Source: Eutypella sp. D-1
Taxonomy: Eukaryota; Ascomycota; Sordariomycetes; Xylariales; Diatrypaceae
Length of the DNA stretch: 64,000 nucleotides
Reading direction: 5' to 3'
Assembly (NCBI GenBank): GCA_023313575.1
Contig: JAJTTP010000003.1
Coordinates: 1,364,001-1,428,000 of the forward strand
How positions within the stretch are numbered: the first letter of the stretch is position 1; every line of letters begins with the position of its first letter. The notes beneath the pieces were generated by a model that had not been told where the DNA came from, searched no databases, and saw nothing but the letters and a program-made list of their open reading frames with translations. The position numbers and the translations under genes were made by a program. This document shows, piece after piece, positions 46,764 through 56,267 of the stretch.

Positions 46764-47360
46764 ATGATCCAATTAAAGGTACGGGGCCGATCTGCGAACT
46801 TCCGACTGGGAGGAAGTGTGATGAGGAAAATCTCGGGGAGCTAACGGGATATTTGTCAATCAGTCGATGCTGAACTGCATCGATAACTCGGGAGCTGCTA
46901 TCGTCGAGTGCGCCCTCGTCATTGGGCAGAGGCGGCATGCGAGAATAGGTACGTAGTATTAGAGACAGATATAGAGAGAGAGACACCACCCCGGATCTTC
47001 CAAACGCACTCCGGACTAACCACCACCCCGCGACAACCTCAACCCCCGCAACCCACAGGCGACAGATTCGTAGCGATCGTGCAGAAGCAGCGGGGCGCCA
47101 GCGACGCGGGGATGGGGGCGGCGTCGGCGTCGGCGGCGAACAAGGTGAAGCGGGGGGACATCCGGCACGCGATCGTGGTGCGCACGCGCAAGCAGACCCA
47201 GCGCCCCGACGGCAGCGTCGTCCGTTTCGACGACAACGCCTGCGTCCTCGTCAACAAGGCCGGCGACCCCGTCGGCACCCGCGTCAACGGCGTTGTCGCC
47301 GCTGAGCTCCGCCGCAAGGGCTGGAGCAAGATCCTCAGCATGGCCCCCCTGCACGCCTAA
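46764..47360 (+). CDS. Mitochondrial large-subunit ribosomal protein uL14m (MRPL38-like)
   Basis: This protein of the mitochondrial large ribosomal subunit sits at the interface near the sarcin-ricin loop. Exons are 46764-46778, 46864-46948 and 47059-47360, giving 133 aa. The first exon is only five codons (MIQLK). Together the exons encode [38 protein letters not shown] and a C-terminal [13 protein letters not shown] typical of fungal uL14m. A Ser/Ala/Gly-rich insert (about residues 52-68) extends the loop after IVQKQR. Both introns have GTACG(T/G) donors, and CTAAC branch sites fit. Without the micro-exons the upstream open frame reads nonsense, which supports this model. Confidence 0.95.
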
Positions 47361-48094
47361 GAAAGGAAAGGAAGCGGGGAAAGAGAGGGATATGTGAAGA
47401 AAAGAAAAGAAAAGAAAAGAAAAGAAGGGGAGGAGGCGGGGTATGCGGTCGCGGTCCCGTGTATAAAGCATCAGGGAGCAGGGGGAGGGGATGATACTTG
47501 TACCATACACATGCGAGCAAAAGCATTTCGGACGGCGTTGAAGATCAATCTAGTTTCACTAGGCGTTTCCGATAATCGACCTCGAGAAAAAATCCCTAAA
47601 CTTAACATAGGAGAACCAGGAACAAGAATCCTCCCTAGGTCGCGTAGAGTGAGGCTCTCCCAGCCGCGGAGAATAACTTCAGTCTGACTTTCACTTCTAG
47701 GCCCTAGGCCAGTGCTGTACTTCGGTCGGCGGGCGTAAACCGGTTGTGGGCAAGTACAACGTAGTGTGACAAGGCGGATTATGTTCATGATGCCGTGCGT
47801 AGATTGATTATCCCGCCTTGTCAAAAACTCATGAATAGGCTTGCTTTCCTACGCCATGCAAAATGACGAAAGGGCTAATGACATATCAAACGAGGTCTTT
47901 GCCTCCAAGTAACCCTAATCAGGGCGGTTTCCGAACCGGGGACCGTTCCCCTACTCCTCCCAATTATCCTTTGGTATCACAAATTCCTCGCATTTCAACA
48001 TACGCAGTTTATAGTTTATATTGTCCCTCGAGCAATCTATTTCTCTTCCCATCACTCCCCTTTGTTCTTCCGGACATGATCCGTCGATCTTTAG
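47361..48094. other. Convergent intergenic region between uL14m and RPB9
   Basis: No gene is seen. A (GAAAA)n microsatellite lies at 47397-47426 in the uL14m 3' untranslated region. The remainder carries the convergent 3' ends of the two genes. Confidence 0.6.
47397..47426. repeat. AAAAG microsatellite
   Basis: About five copies of AAAAG follow the uL14m stop codon, so they would lie in the 3' untranslated region of that gene. Confidence 0.85.
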
Positions 48095-49520
48095 TTAGGC
48101 TTGTTGGAAGATATGACCACAGTCGCAGCAGACGTAGAAGAGTTTCTGTCCGCCATGTGTTAGCCCGCGGCTTAATTTTGTATAGATTGGAGAGAAAACA
48201 AAAGACGAAGAGCATTCAACATGATGTAAAGCTACGATGGGATGGGAAGGGGGGGGGGTGGAAAGGAGGAAAAAGAGAAGAAACCCACCATTCCCGTCTC
48301 GGCGCTTCTCTGCTGGGATTGGAAGAAGACGGCTTCCTGATGATTGCATACCGGACATGCCGTGTTCGCCCGCGGGAGCTATATCTCGGGAGAGAGGGAT
48401 CACAACGTCAGCATCAGGTTCAGCAGATGAGAGTAGATCGCAATACGTTGCTCCCCAAAGCTGGGTGCCCTGTGCTGGAAAGGGAAGGGATGGGGGAAGA
48501 ATATATAAAGCCCGCCCCCGTACGCTTCTAGCCTAGCCGTCTGCCTGACGATGTAGATTGACGTGTCGGTGTGGTACCGCCCGATATATACGACACGGTG
48601 CTTTGATCCGAGCACCCGTAGCGGTGGTGTCTCTGGTCCGGAAGCGGAGCGATGCTTTTTGGGGTTTGTTGCTATCACGTGCCGCTCATTCGGTGTGTCG
48701 AGGCCCGCGGGATACCATGGTGTTCCGCGGCTCGGATGAGAAACAAGGCATTTCCCTCGGCGCCCTATTGTGATAGAGGTCACGACATCTCGTAGTTGTA
48801 CTCCTCCTGATCGACACCAAGAGCCTCGGGAGGATCAGCGTCCGGGTCGAGGGCGATTTCCATTGGCAGGTACTGGGCGATGCCGTCCTGCGAAAGATGT
48901 GCCATGTTGCACCCTTTACAGGAGGCGAATCTATCATCCCAGGCGTCCCTCCCGTCGGCGTCCATGGCCTTCCATAAACTGGTGAGGCGGATGTATTCTA
49001 GGGACTTGGAGACGGCATAGTCCGGATGGAGCATGATGTAGTCGTTATAGTCTTCGACGGAGGCGGGGTCCTGACACCGATTACAGTGAAGGAGGGTCAT
49101 GCCACACCTTAGGCAGACAGCTAGGCTACGTTCGGCGGAGGCGGCGGCGGCGGCAGCAGCAGCAACAGCAGGGGAGGCGGCAGGGGAAGCGGGCTCGAGC
49201 GCGTCGGAGGCGGCAGAGCCAGAGGTGCAGTTAGAAGAGGGGAAGTGGTTACGAACCGTGGGATCCGATCCAACGTCCTGGGTGACACCGGCGGTCTCGC
49301 CGGCGGCATTACCTGAGACGTAGCGGAACACGCACGTCGAGGTAGCCTCCTCGGTAAACTGACACGTGCGACAAGTGAACTGGAGTTTGTGCGAATCTTC
49401 GTCTTCCTTAGGATAGAGCATGTTGGCGCATTCGGAGCAGAAGCGGAATGTGATCTGCTCGAGGTTTTTCTTGGAGCCGTCGCCATCGGCCGTCGTGGAA
49501 TTGGCGGCGGGTGAAGCCAT
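48095..49520 (-). CDS. RPB9: RNA polymerase II subunit RPB9
   Basis: Rpb9 sits on the jaw/lobe of RNA polymerase II and helps start-site choice, fidelity and TFIIS-stimulated cleavage. Exons are 49520-49257, 48378-48289 and 48145-48095, giving 134 aa, near the fungal norm of about 120. Zinc ribbon 1 uses C28, C31, C50 and C53 (FRFCSEC, FTCRTC), then the family segment ETAGVTQDVGSDPT. Exon 2 begins LPRANTACPVC and continues VFFQSQQRSAETGM; exon 3 gives KLFYVCCDCGHIFQ, so zinc ribbon 2 uses C96, C99, C124 and C127. Exons 2 and 3 match the family exactly, so the join is firm. Intron 1 is 878 nt, far longer than others here, starts with a poor donor (GTTCGT), and holds an in-frame ORF described separately. 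Confidence 0.93.
48780..49256 (-). CDS. In-frame ORF inside RPB9 intron 1 (possible fusion isoform or nested gene)
   Basis: Reading straight on from RPB9 exon 1, the frame stays open for 158 further codons to a stop at 48780, giving a 246-residue readthrough product. The first 40 residues are Ala/Ser/Pro-rich, including a poly-Ala run. Then come C136-x2-C139-x6-C146-x2-C149 (VCLRCG and HCNRCQ) and a further C201-x2-C204 (CKGC). Around these lie DYNDYIMLHPDYAVSKSL and LTSLWKAMDADG, with codon use that looks coding. Met141 (49100) could start a nested 106-residue protein. Nothing in it resembles RPB9 zinc ribbon 2. Alternatives are an intron-retention isoform, an independent gene nested in the intron, or a former neighbour captured by insertion. 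No family is recognised. Confidence 0.5.
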   Translation of the reverse strand, partial: VRNHFPSSNCTSGSAASDALEPASPAASPAVAAAAAAAASAERSLAVCLRCGMTLLHCNRCQDPASVEDYNDYIMLHPDYAVSKSLEYIRLTSLWKAMDADGRDAWDDRFASCKGCNMAHLSQDGIAQYLPMEIALDPDADPPEALGVDQEEYNYEMS

Positions 49521-52158
49521 CGTGTAGGGGGGGGGGGGGGTGTAAGTGGTATGCTCAGGTGATAGTTGGGGATGGTGTGAGTTGTATTCGTAGTGCGTAG
49601 CGTAATTGAAGTAGGTCGGGCACGGGGTACGGGTGTAGAGGTCGATTGATTAGTCGATTAGTCGTTTAAGCCGTTTAAATCAATTTAGATTGATTTAGAT
49701 AGAACCTTCTAAGAAGTATCCAAATCCACAACTTAGGTAGCCTTCACCTTAGGTAGGTACATGTAAGGTAGGTAAGCAGGTACCTGGCTTGCCTGGGCAG
49801 CCTGGGGTAGGTGAGTGGGAGACAGAAAGTGGAGTATCTCTCCCCCCAATGAATGTTTCCCAGGTTTCCAGTTGCAGACGGGATGCAGAACAAAGATAAC
49901 CTTGGAAGATGCCCGGGCCGGATGCTTCGAATATTATGGAAGTATTTCACCGCCCGTACTGTACTGTATTGCGGATCCAGCAAGTCCACTCTAGGGTAGT
50001 GTACTTATTTGTCGGATAGTGGCAAACAGTCTATGTAGTCTAGCAGTTCAAGGGACCCGGACAAGAGAAAAGGAGCATCGACTATCCCTGACAGAATAAA
50101 GAGAAAGGGGTCGAGAAAAGTGAATGGCGAGTCAGCTGTAAAAGAAGAGCAGAAGGAGGAAGAAAGCCGTGGGATTGTTTTTGTTTCTAGTACCTGGTAC
50201 GGTGGATTGGTTGATTCAAGGTTGTGTGTACCTGATTGTTGTCTTATTATTACTAGTGAGGATTTAGAGAGGGTTTGGGAAGTTTTGGTTTGGGTTGGTG
50301 TTTGGTGTTTGGTGTTGGTGTTGGTGTTGATGGCGAGGGGAGGTTAGGAGTAGTAGAAAGTGGAAGAGAAAGAAAAAGATCTTGAGCTATACTCCGTAGA
50401 AATTGCTCTAAAGCTCTAGAAAATCAATCATTTGAACTGATCATTCGGTTCTATTCACTTGTCATAATAACTGGTACAATTAGTGCAACTGAGGTAGCTT
50501 TCTTGGTTTCCACACATCCCAAGATGTCCAGTCAGGATTCAGATCAAAGAGCAGTTGCATTCGATAAATGCTACGATAGGTGGTCTACAGTAGGTACTTA
50601 GCGTTCATAACTCGGTACAATACATACCTCCTAGGTACCTACACATTCATAGAGGTAATTAGGTAGGTACAGTAGGTCAGTTGGTTGGCAAGCGGGCAGT
50701 TATTTTAGCCGTTTTAGTGGGCAGCCAACTAGCCGCACTTACTTTATCGTTTACCAACACCTACTTACATGCAGGTATGTACCTAGATAGATACATAAAG
50801 TAGGTACTTACGCCACCCATCAGATTTGCAGGTGACTTCGCCATGTCAACGGGTGCTACTTAGGTTGTTCCCGTCATATATAATACCTAGGTATATACGA
50901 ACAAGGACATCGGGAGATATCTAAGGTATAATGCTACATATTGGCATCTCTGGCTAGGTGGTTCATGGCTTGGTCATCTGCACCCAGTAGGACGGAATTA
51001 GTTTAGGAATGGGCGTTATACTACACCGTATATAAGGCTGATTAATTAATATTACTACTGTATGGATACTCATGATCAAGCCTTGATACTCCGTTATTGC
51101 GTCCTAGATTTCACAGCAACTTTCAACCCTCCAGTCTTTAATTTTAATGGTGAACTAATGCCTATGGACTTGGAAGCTTACTTACCAAGGTACTTAAGGC
51201 TTACCTAGGTACTTTCTAAATCTTACTATCTACTAATTACATGACGGGAAGAGGCAAAAAGGAAGTGGCCCAGGTTCCAGGTGTATTTATTAAATGCCCC
51301 GATAAACTTGTATTACAAAAAGAATCTTTGTTCTTATACAGTTGTGGGAGAAATCATAGACACTGTGAGTGGTGGGTTTAGCAACATACAAGTACTACTA
51401 ACTATGGCTGCGCCGCTGCGCCGCTGCGCCAGTCACCTCACAGCTGAAGTAATACACCTGTGTACCTAGAGTAGGTGCGCCAGGTGCCGAGTTCCCTCTG
51501 TCTTTGCCCAGCCTGTCAGCCCAGGCGTAGGTACTTAGGTACTGTAGAGGCAGGGTGTAGGGCAACATTGGAGTTTATAATAAGGCAAAGGAGGCTAATC
51601 CTCCCGTCCCCCCGCGTTTCAAGGCTGTTGCCCCGCTCAACCAGGTCAGGGTACCTACCTAAGGTAACCTCGTGATCTTATTTTTGGCCCTTGTTTTTTT
51701 TCTCGGAAGAAGGATTTACATGTTTTTTATCCCGTACTAGCATAGTAAGTGCGACTACTTACATAGTATCAGAGTCTACAGGCAAACAGGTACTACTACT
51801 ATTACTACCTCGAGCTCCGGAGTGGCTGAATGACGTCCTTCCTTCCCTTCTTGTCTTTCTCACACTTTACTTAGCCTTAACCTCCTTCACTTTAACCTCT
51901 CTACTTCACACACATTTCATGTAGATCAACTATAGATCAACCAAGAAGACACATCAAGAACGCATCAAGACATCGATACTGTTACTACACCAGCTGATAG
52001 ATATTGTTGTTGGCTCTATATATTGGCTCTATATATCTTGCACTGCTTTCTGAATAGACGTCTGCTCTATCTGGGTGTATATATATATATCATCACCCAG
52101 TGAACAGCGCCAGCTAAAATTCCACTGTCACTGTACTCAGTCAGATAAACTCGTCAGC
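49521..52158. other. Divergent intergenic region between RPB9 and the Pin1-like gene
   Basis: No gene is supported. It contains ACCT/AGGT repeats (49735-49800, 50622-50672, 51180-51215), TG-rich runs (50280-50330) and, near the Pin1-like start, a CT-rich tract and TATA-like repeats (52078-52092). The plus frames 50120-50347 and 51281-51675 have no domain. Confidence 0.55.
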
Positions 52159-52820
52159 ATGGTAAGCCTGCACATTCTGCTGCCACCCATGATTTGAATC
52201 GGGGGCATCCCTTCGAGGCAGAGAACTGGCAGGGGGGCTAACCAGATGAACCCGTGTTTCCAAACCGTTCATAGGATGAATCCGGTCTTCCCGCGGGCTG
52301 GGAGGTGCGCCACAGCAACTCCAAGAACCTGCCCTACTACTTCAACGCCGTGGATAAGATCTCGCGCTGGGAGCCCCCCACGGGGACCGACACCGACAAG
52401 CTGAAGAAGTACATGGCGCAGCACCACTCGGCGACCAGCTCCTCGGCTGCGTCGCAAGGGGGAGCAGCGCCGGGCCGGCCCGAGGGTAAGATCCGAGCTG
52501 CCCACCTCCTCGTCAAGCACCGCGATAGCCGGCGGCCCGCGAGTTGGCGCGAGTCTACCATCACCCGCACCAAGGACGAGGCCATGAGCATTATCCGCGA
52601 GCACGAGGAGAAGATCCGCGCCGGCTCAGTCACCCTCGGCGAGCTCGCTACTACTGAGAGCGACTGCTCCTCCGCCCGCAAGCGCGGCGATCTCGGCTAC
52701 TTCGGCAAGGGCGACATGCAACAGGAGTTCGAGGAGGCCGCCTTTGCTCTGCAGCCCGGCCAGATGAGTGGCATTGTCGAGACCGCCAGCGGGCTTCACC
52801 TGATCGAGAGGCTGGAGTAA
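52159..52820 (+). CDS. Peptidyl-prolyl cis/trans isomerase of Pin1/Ess1 type
   Basis: Pin1/Ess1 isomerises phospho-Ser/Thr-Pro bonds, including those of the RNA polymerase II CTD. Two exons, 52159-52161 and 52275-52820, give 182 aa, the length usual for filamentous ascomycete orthologues. The first exon is just the ATG, followed by a GTAAGC donor. The WW domain spans residues 6-36 with W10, Y22, Y23 and W33. The parvulin domain (about 70-182) has H78, the phosphate-binding R87-R88 (RDSRRPASW), the active-site Cys C132 (ESDCSSARKRGDLG), the GYFGKGDMQQEFEEAAF core and H176 (SGLHLIERLE). A Ser/Ala/Gly linker joins the domains. Without the ATG exon the WW domain would lose its start, so the model is preferred. 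Confidence 0.96.
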
Positions 52821-54435
52821 GGGGGGGAAAGCGAGGAAACGAGGCAGCCGGCGAAGGAAGGTAATATGACATCATCACGTCGAGAAGGGAGAAAAACTCA
52901 AAATCAAACCCAAAAACCCAAAAACTTACAACACCTAATTCTTACCCAAAGCCATTCATGGACAGGTAAAGAATTGGGATTTATCAGCCTGCGAATGCAG
53001 GCGCGCGAGCACGAGTGGTGTGGCACGGTCTTATGTAGCATTAAGGGATGGAACATTCATGGGACTTCATTGGGACATGGCAGCGTCTATTAGCATGTTT
53101 GCCGTGTATACCCTTTAGAAGGGGCGAGGCGGTGGTATAGAGAGAGAGAGATGAGGAGGATAGGCCGATTTTCAAGCAAGAAAAATTACCACGGGGGGAA
53201 CCGCCACTTCCCATGTGAAGGCCAAATTTATTGTTATCCCCCGGCGCCTTTCATTTATATCAATGCCTACGTGGTAATTCAGAGCCGTGAACTGGGTAAT
53301 AAGCTCGGCAGAGCACCGTGCAGACGTCCAAGCCTCTGTCGCTCCCTAAGATGTGTTTCTCGAAAGAGTTCTAAATGATAAAGATTGTCTCAACTGAGCT
53401 AACTGACATCATAATGATGGCCTTTATCCTCCAATGTCGCAAAAGTGCCGTCCATTATGGCACGGGAGACGGGGACGTAGGACGTAGGACGTGGATGGAT
53501 GGAACATTTCTTTTGGCGGGTTTTGGTCACCCCGTCATTTTGCCGTTGCGGCCCTGTTGCCAAGCATGATCGAGATCGTTTCATTAATACAGTGTTTCAT
53601 GTTTGCTTCAGTGATGTCGATATGATTCTCTCTGACAGAGAAGGGAAAAGGGGGTGGTGGAGAGAGAGATACATGCACCACGGTAGCTCGATTCACGGCC
53701 TGACTCACCACCCGTAAATAACATCCGGTGATCCGCACAGCCAGAGTCAGCTTTGTGGACCTGTACTCTAGGTATACGTCCATGCGACCGCTTCTTCCTT
53801 CCGATGTCCTACTACGTGTCAGGCGCAGCAGCTCTCATGGCATACATGCACGACATGCAGCCGGTGGACGGCGTATGTGTACGGACGTGCGCACATACAC
53901 AAAAAAAGCGAAATAGACTATTTGAAACATCGTACGAGACACACGCCGTTTTGCGGGGAAGGAGGAAGGGGAGCGGATGACAGTCAAATCAGATTAGGTT
54001 GATGGGAATCATCGGAGAGATGTTGGACAATCATGAAAACATCGATGCTTTTCGTAACCATTGGCACCACCTACAGCATACCTAGATGGTGAAGTCCTAG
54101 ATAAGGTAGGTAGCGCCGCCTGACCCGTAGTGAGTGTAAAATACTATCTATGTACAAGAAGTTGGATACATCCTTTTTAGATGGATGGGGGAAAAGATAT
54201 CCTTCGTGGTATCATATGCCTTGCTCCATGGTCTAAACAATCAAATCAAAATCAAAATCAAAAGTCCCAGGAAACAAAACCCAGAAAAGCACACTGAACA
54301 TGCCGCTGTCATCAACCTTCATATCTATCGTCTATCATCTTCGTCATTTTAACTTGTCCTTAGCCCCATAGAACATGCGGGGAGGAGCGGGCGGCGTTAA
54401 CCAGGCCGGGCCGTTTGTTTCATCGGCCCTTCATC
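52821..54435. other. Convergent intergenic region between Pin1-like and LrgB-like genes
   Basis: No gene is supported. Features are a small AAATC direct repeat (54238-54265), short tandem TAGGACG units (53477-53492) and GA runs near 53140. Open frames are short and on both strands. Both gene 3' untranslated regions should lie here. Confidence 0.6.
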
Positions 54436-56267
54436 TCATCTCGATGCGAGACGTACCAGGAGATCCGATACGGCTGGAAGCGCTGTGAGCGCCACCGTCA
54501 TGCCGCCGTATATGGTCATGGACAGTGCCGAGTAGGCCGCGGCCCGGGAGTCGCGCTCGATCAGGTGGGCCGTGCCCATTGCGGCGGCGTTTATCCCGAC
54601 GGTCACGCCGGCCGCGAGGAGCTTCGTCTCCTCCGCGGTCCTGTCCGATGATTCCATCTCTGCACGTGTCGCCGTCCCCGGCCCTATGCCCATCTCCTTC
54701 TCCTCCCCATTCTCAGGGTAGTAGCGAGACCTGGGATCGTGCGTCGTCGTGGGCTCGCATCGCCCGGCGCGGTCCCGGATGCCGAGGGCACGGAACAGCG
54801 GGTCACCAGCCATCTGGAACAGCATGCCACTGAAGATGCAGAGAGAGCTCATGAGGGTGGTACTGCCGCCGAGGTTCTGAACGGCGGGGGCTCCAAGGGC
54901 GATGGTGGAGGACTTGGCGGCAAAGGCGAGGGCCTCGTTAGTGCCTAGTCCAACTGCGCGGGCGAGCGCCACGTTGAGGAACACGCCAGCTCCTGCGGCG
55001 GCCGCGCAAGTCGACAAGACCGAGCCGAGAGTTGCGGCGAGCTCTCTGCGGTACTCGAACATCTTCATCCCGAGACAGAGAATCCCAGCATCAACGATCA
55101 AAGCGGCAAGGTCCCCCGCACCGATGTGCGCCCGCAAGTCGTAATCCTCTGCGACCCGGGTGAACGCGTCGGTCAGCGTGTCGTGCCGGCGGAAGCTCGT
55201 GATGGCCTGGTCGATGGTCGTCTCGGCTAGCACGGTCTTGATCCAAAAGTAGGCTGTGCCGAATCCCGAGGTGAGCAACACTGGGTTAGCAAGTACAAGG
55301 AGCGCCGACCGGGTCCTTAGAAGTCGCTGGAGGCATTCGGAGGATTTCAGCGCCCTAACCAGCTGTAGACAGCATACCCATACGAGGATGAAGTAGATCG
55401 TCTCGAACGGCGTTTCGTATCCCGTAGCGAGGTACATTGGAATCCCGACCGTCAGGAGCAGGAAACAGCATGTCCAAATGGGGAATGTACGGAGGAAGAA
55501 CTCTATTGCCTGATATGTACGGGAGGGTGGTATTGGTCCCTTCATAGACATGAACGACTCGCTGTAGACAAACAGGCTACTAATTTGTGACAGTTCAGAA
55601 ATCCGTTTGGGGCATTTCGTTGTCGATGGTGTCACTACGGGCCAGCTTTCCCGAAGGCGCGGCCAGGATTGGGAATAGGCACTCTCGAGATCGTAGAGTG
55701 GTCTAGTGGTGCCCCTGAGCCGTCGCTCGAGCTTGTAGCTCCCACAGGCGGCAAAGAAAGCCACGAGGTATGTAATAAGAGTAATGACGACTGCATTTGT
55801 TAGTGAGCATTCACGGCCACGGACTTTCTGGGAGAGTATGTACCAAAAGCGCCCGCAATTCTCGGGGCATCCAGGGGATTTGAGATATGATCACGGCTGA
55901 GCATGACGAACGGTGCCACGAAGCCGAGAGATATGTGCCGCCCAAGGAAGTCCACTGGGCCCTGTAAATGTGCATTGTAGAAGCGAGCCACCCCGCCATG
56001 GATGCGGTTGGCGACGACCATGAAGAGGAAAACGAAAACCATAACCAGGACCGAAGCTGGCAAACCGACGTTGCGCCGTTCTAGGCCAAGTTGGATAGGA
56101 ACGATGGCGAGTTGGTTCAAGGAGATTATCAACAACCCAATGCCCAAATCTCTGCACCTCCCGAGAGCGTTTGGAGCTTGAACGCTCTTGCAAAGGTGTT
56201 CAACCAGTGATGCCCTCATGATTGGTCGGCTCGGTGACACCAACTTCCAGCGAGGGGCGAGAGACAT
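54436..56267 (-). CDS. LrgA/LrgB-like multi-pass membrane protein
   Basis: This belongs to the CidA/LrgA-CidB/LrgB superfamily; fungi and plants carry a fused form. Plant PLGG1 exports glycolate/glycerate from plastids, but the fungal role is unknown. Exons are 56267-55844 and 55790-54436, giving 592 aa. Several hydrophobic segments occur in the first 160 residues (GIGLLIISLNQLAIV, VLVMVFVFLFMVVA), followed by a soluble loop of about 100 residues, then more membrane spans to the end. The LrgB-like half carries GVFLNVALARAVGLGTNEALAFAAKSSTIALGAPAVQNLGGS, close to the conserved substrate-path motif RSVTTPIAL, here KSSTIALGAP. A charged Asp/Glu-rich insert splits the last helices. The 53-nt intron has GTACAT and CTCACTAAC. 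An alternative start is Met17. Confidence 0.85.

Noticed and set aside
47863..48531. 222-codon plus-strand open frame over RPB9 exons 2-3
   Set aside because: It is antisense to well-supported RPB9 exons and has no domain; the open frame is a shadow of the conserved coding on the other strand.
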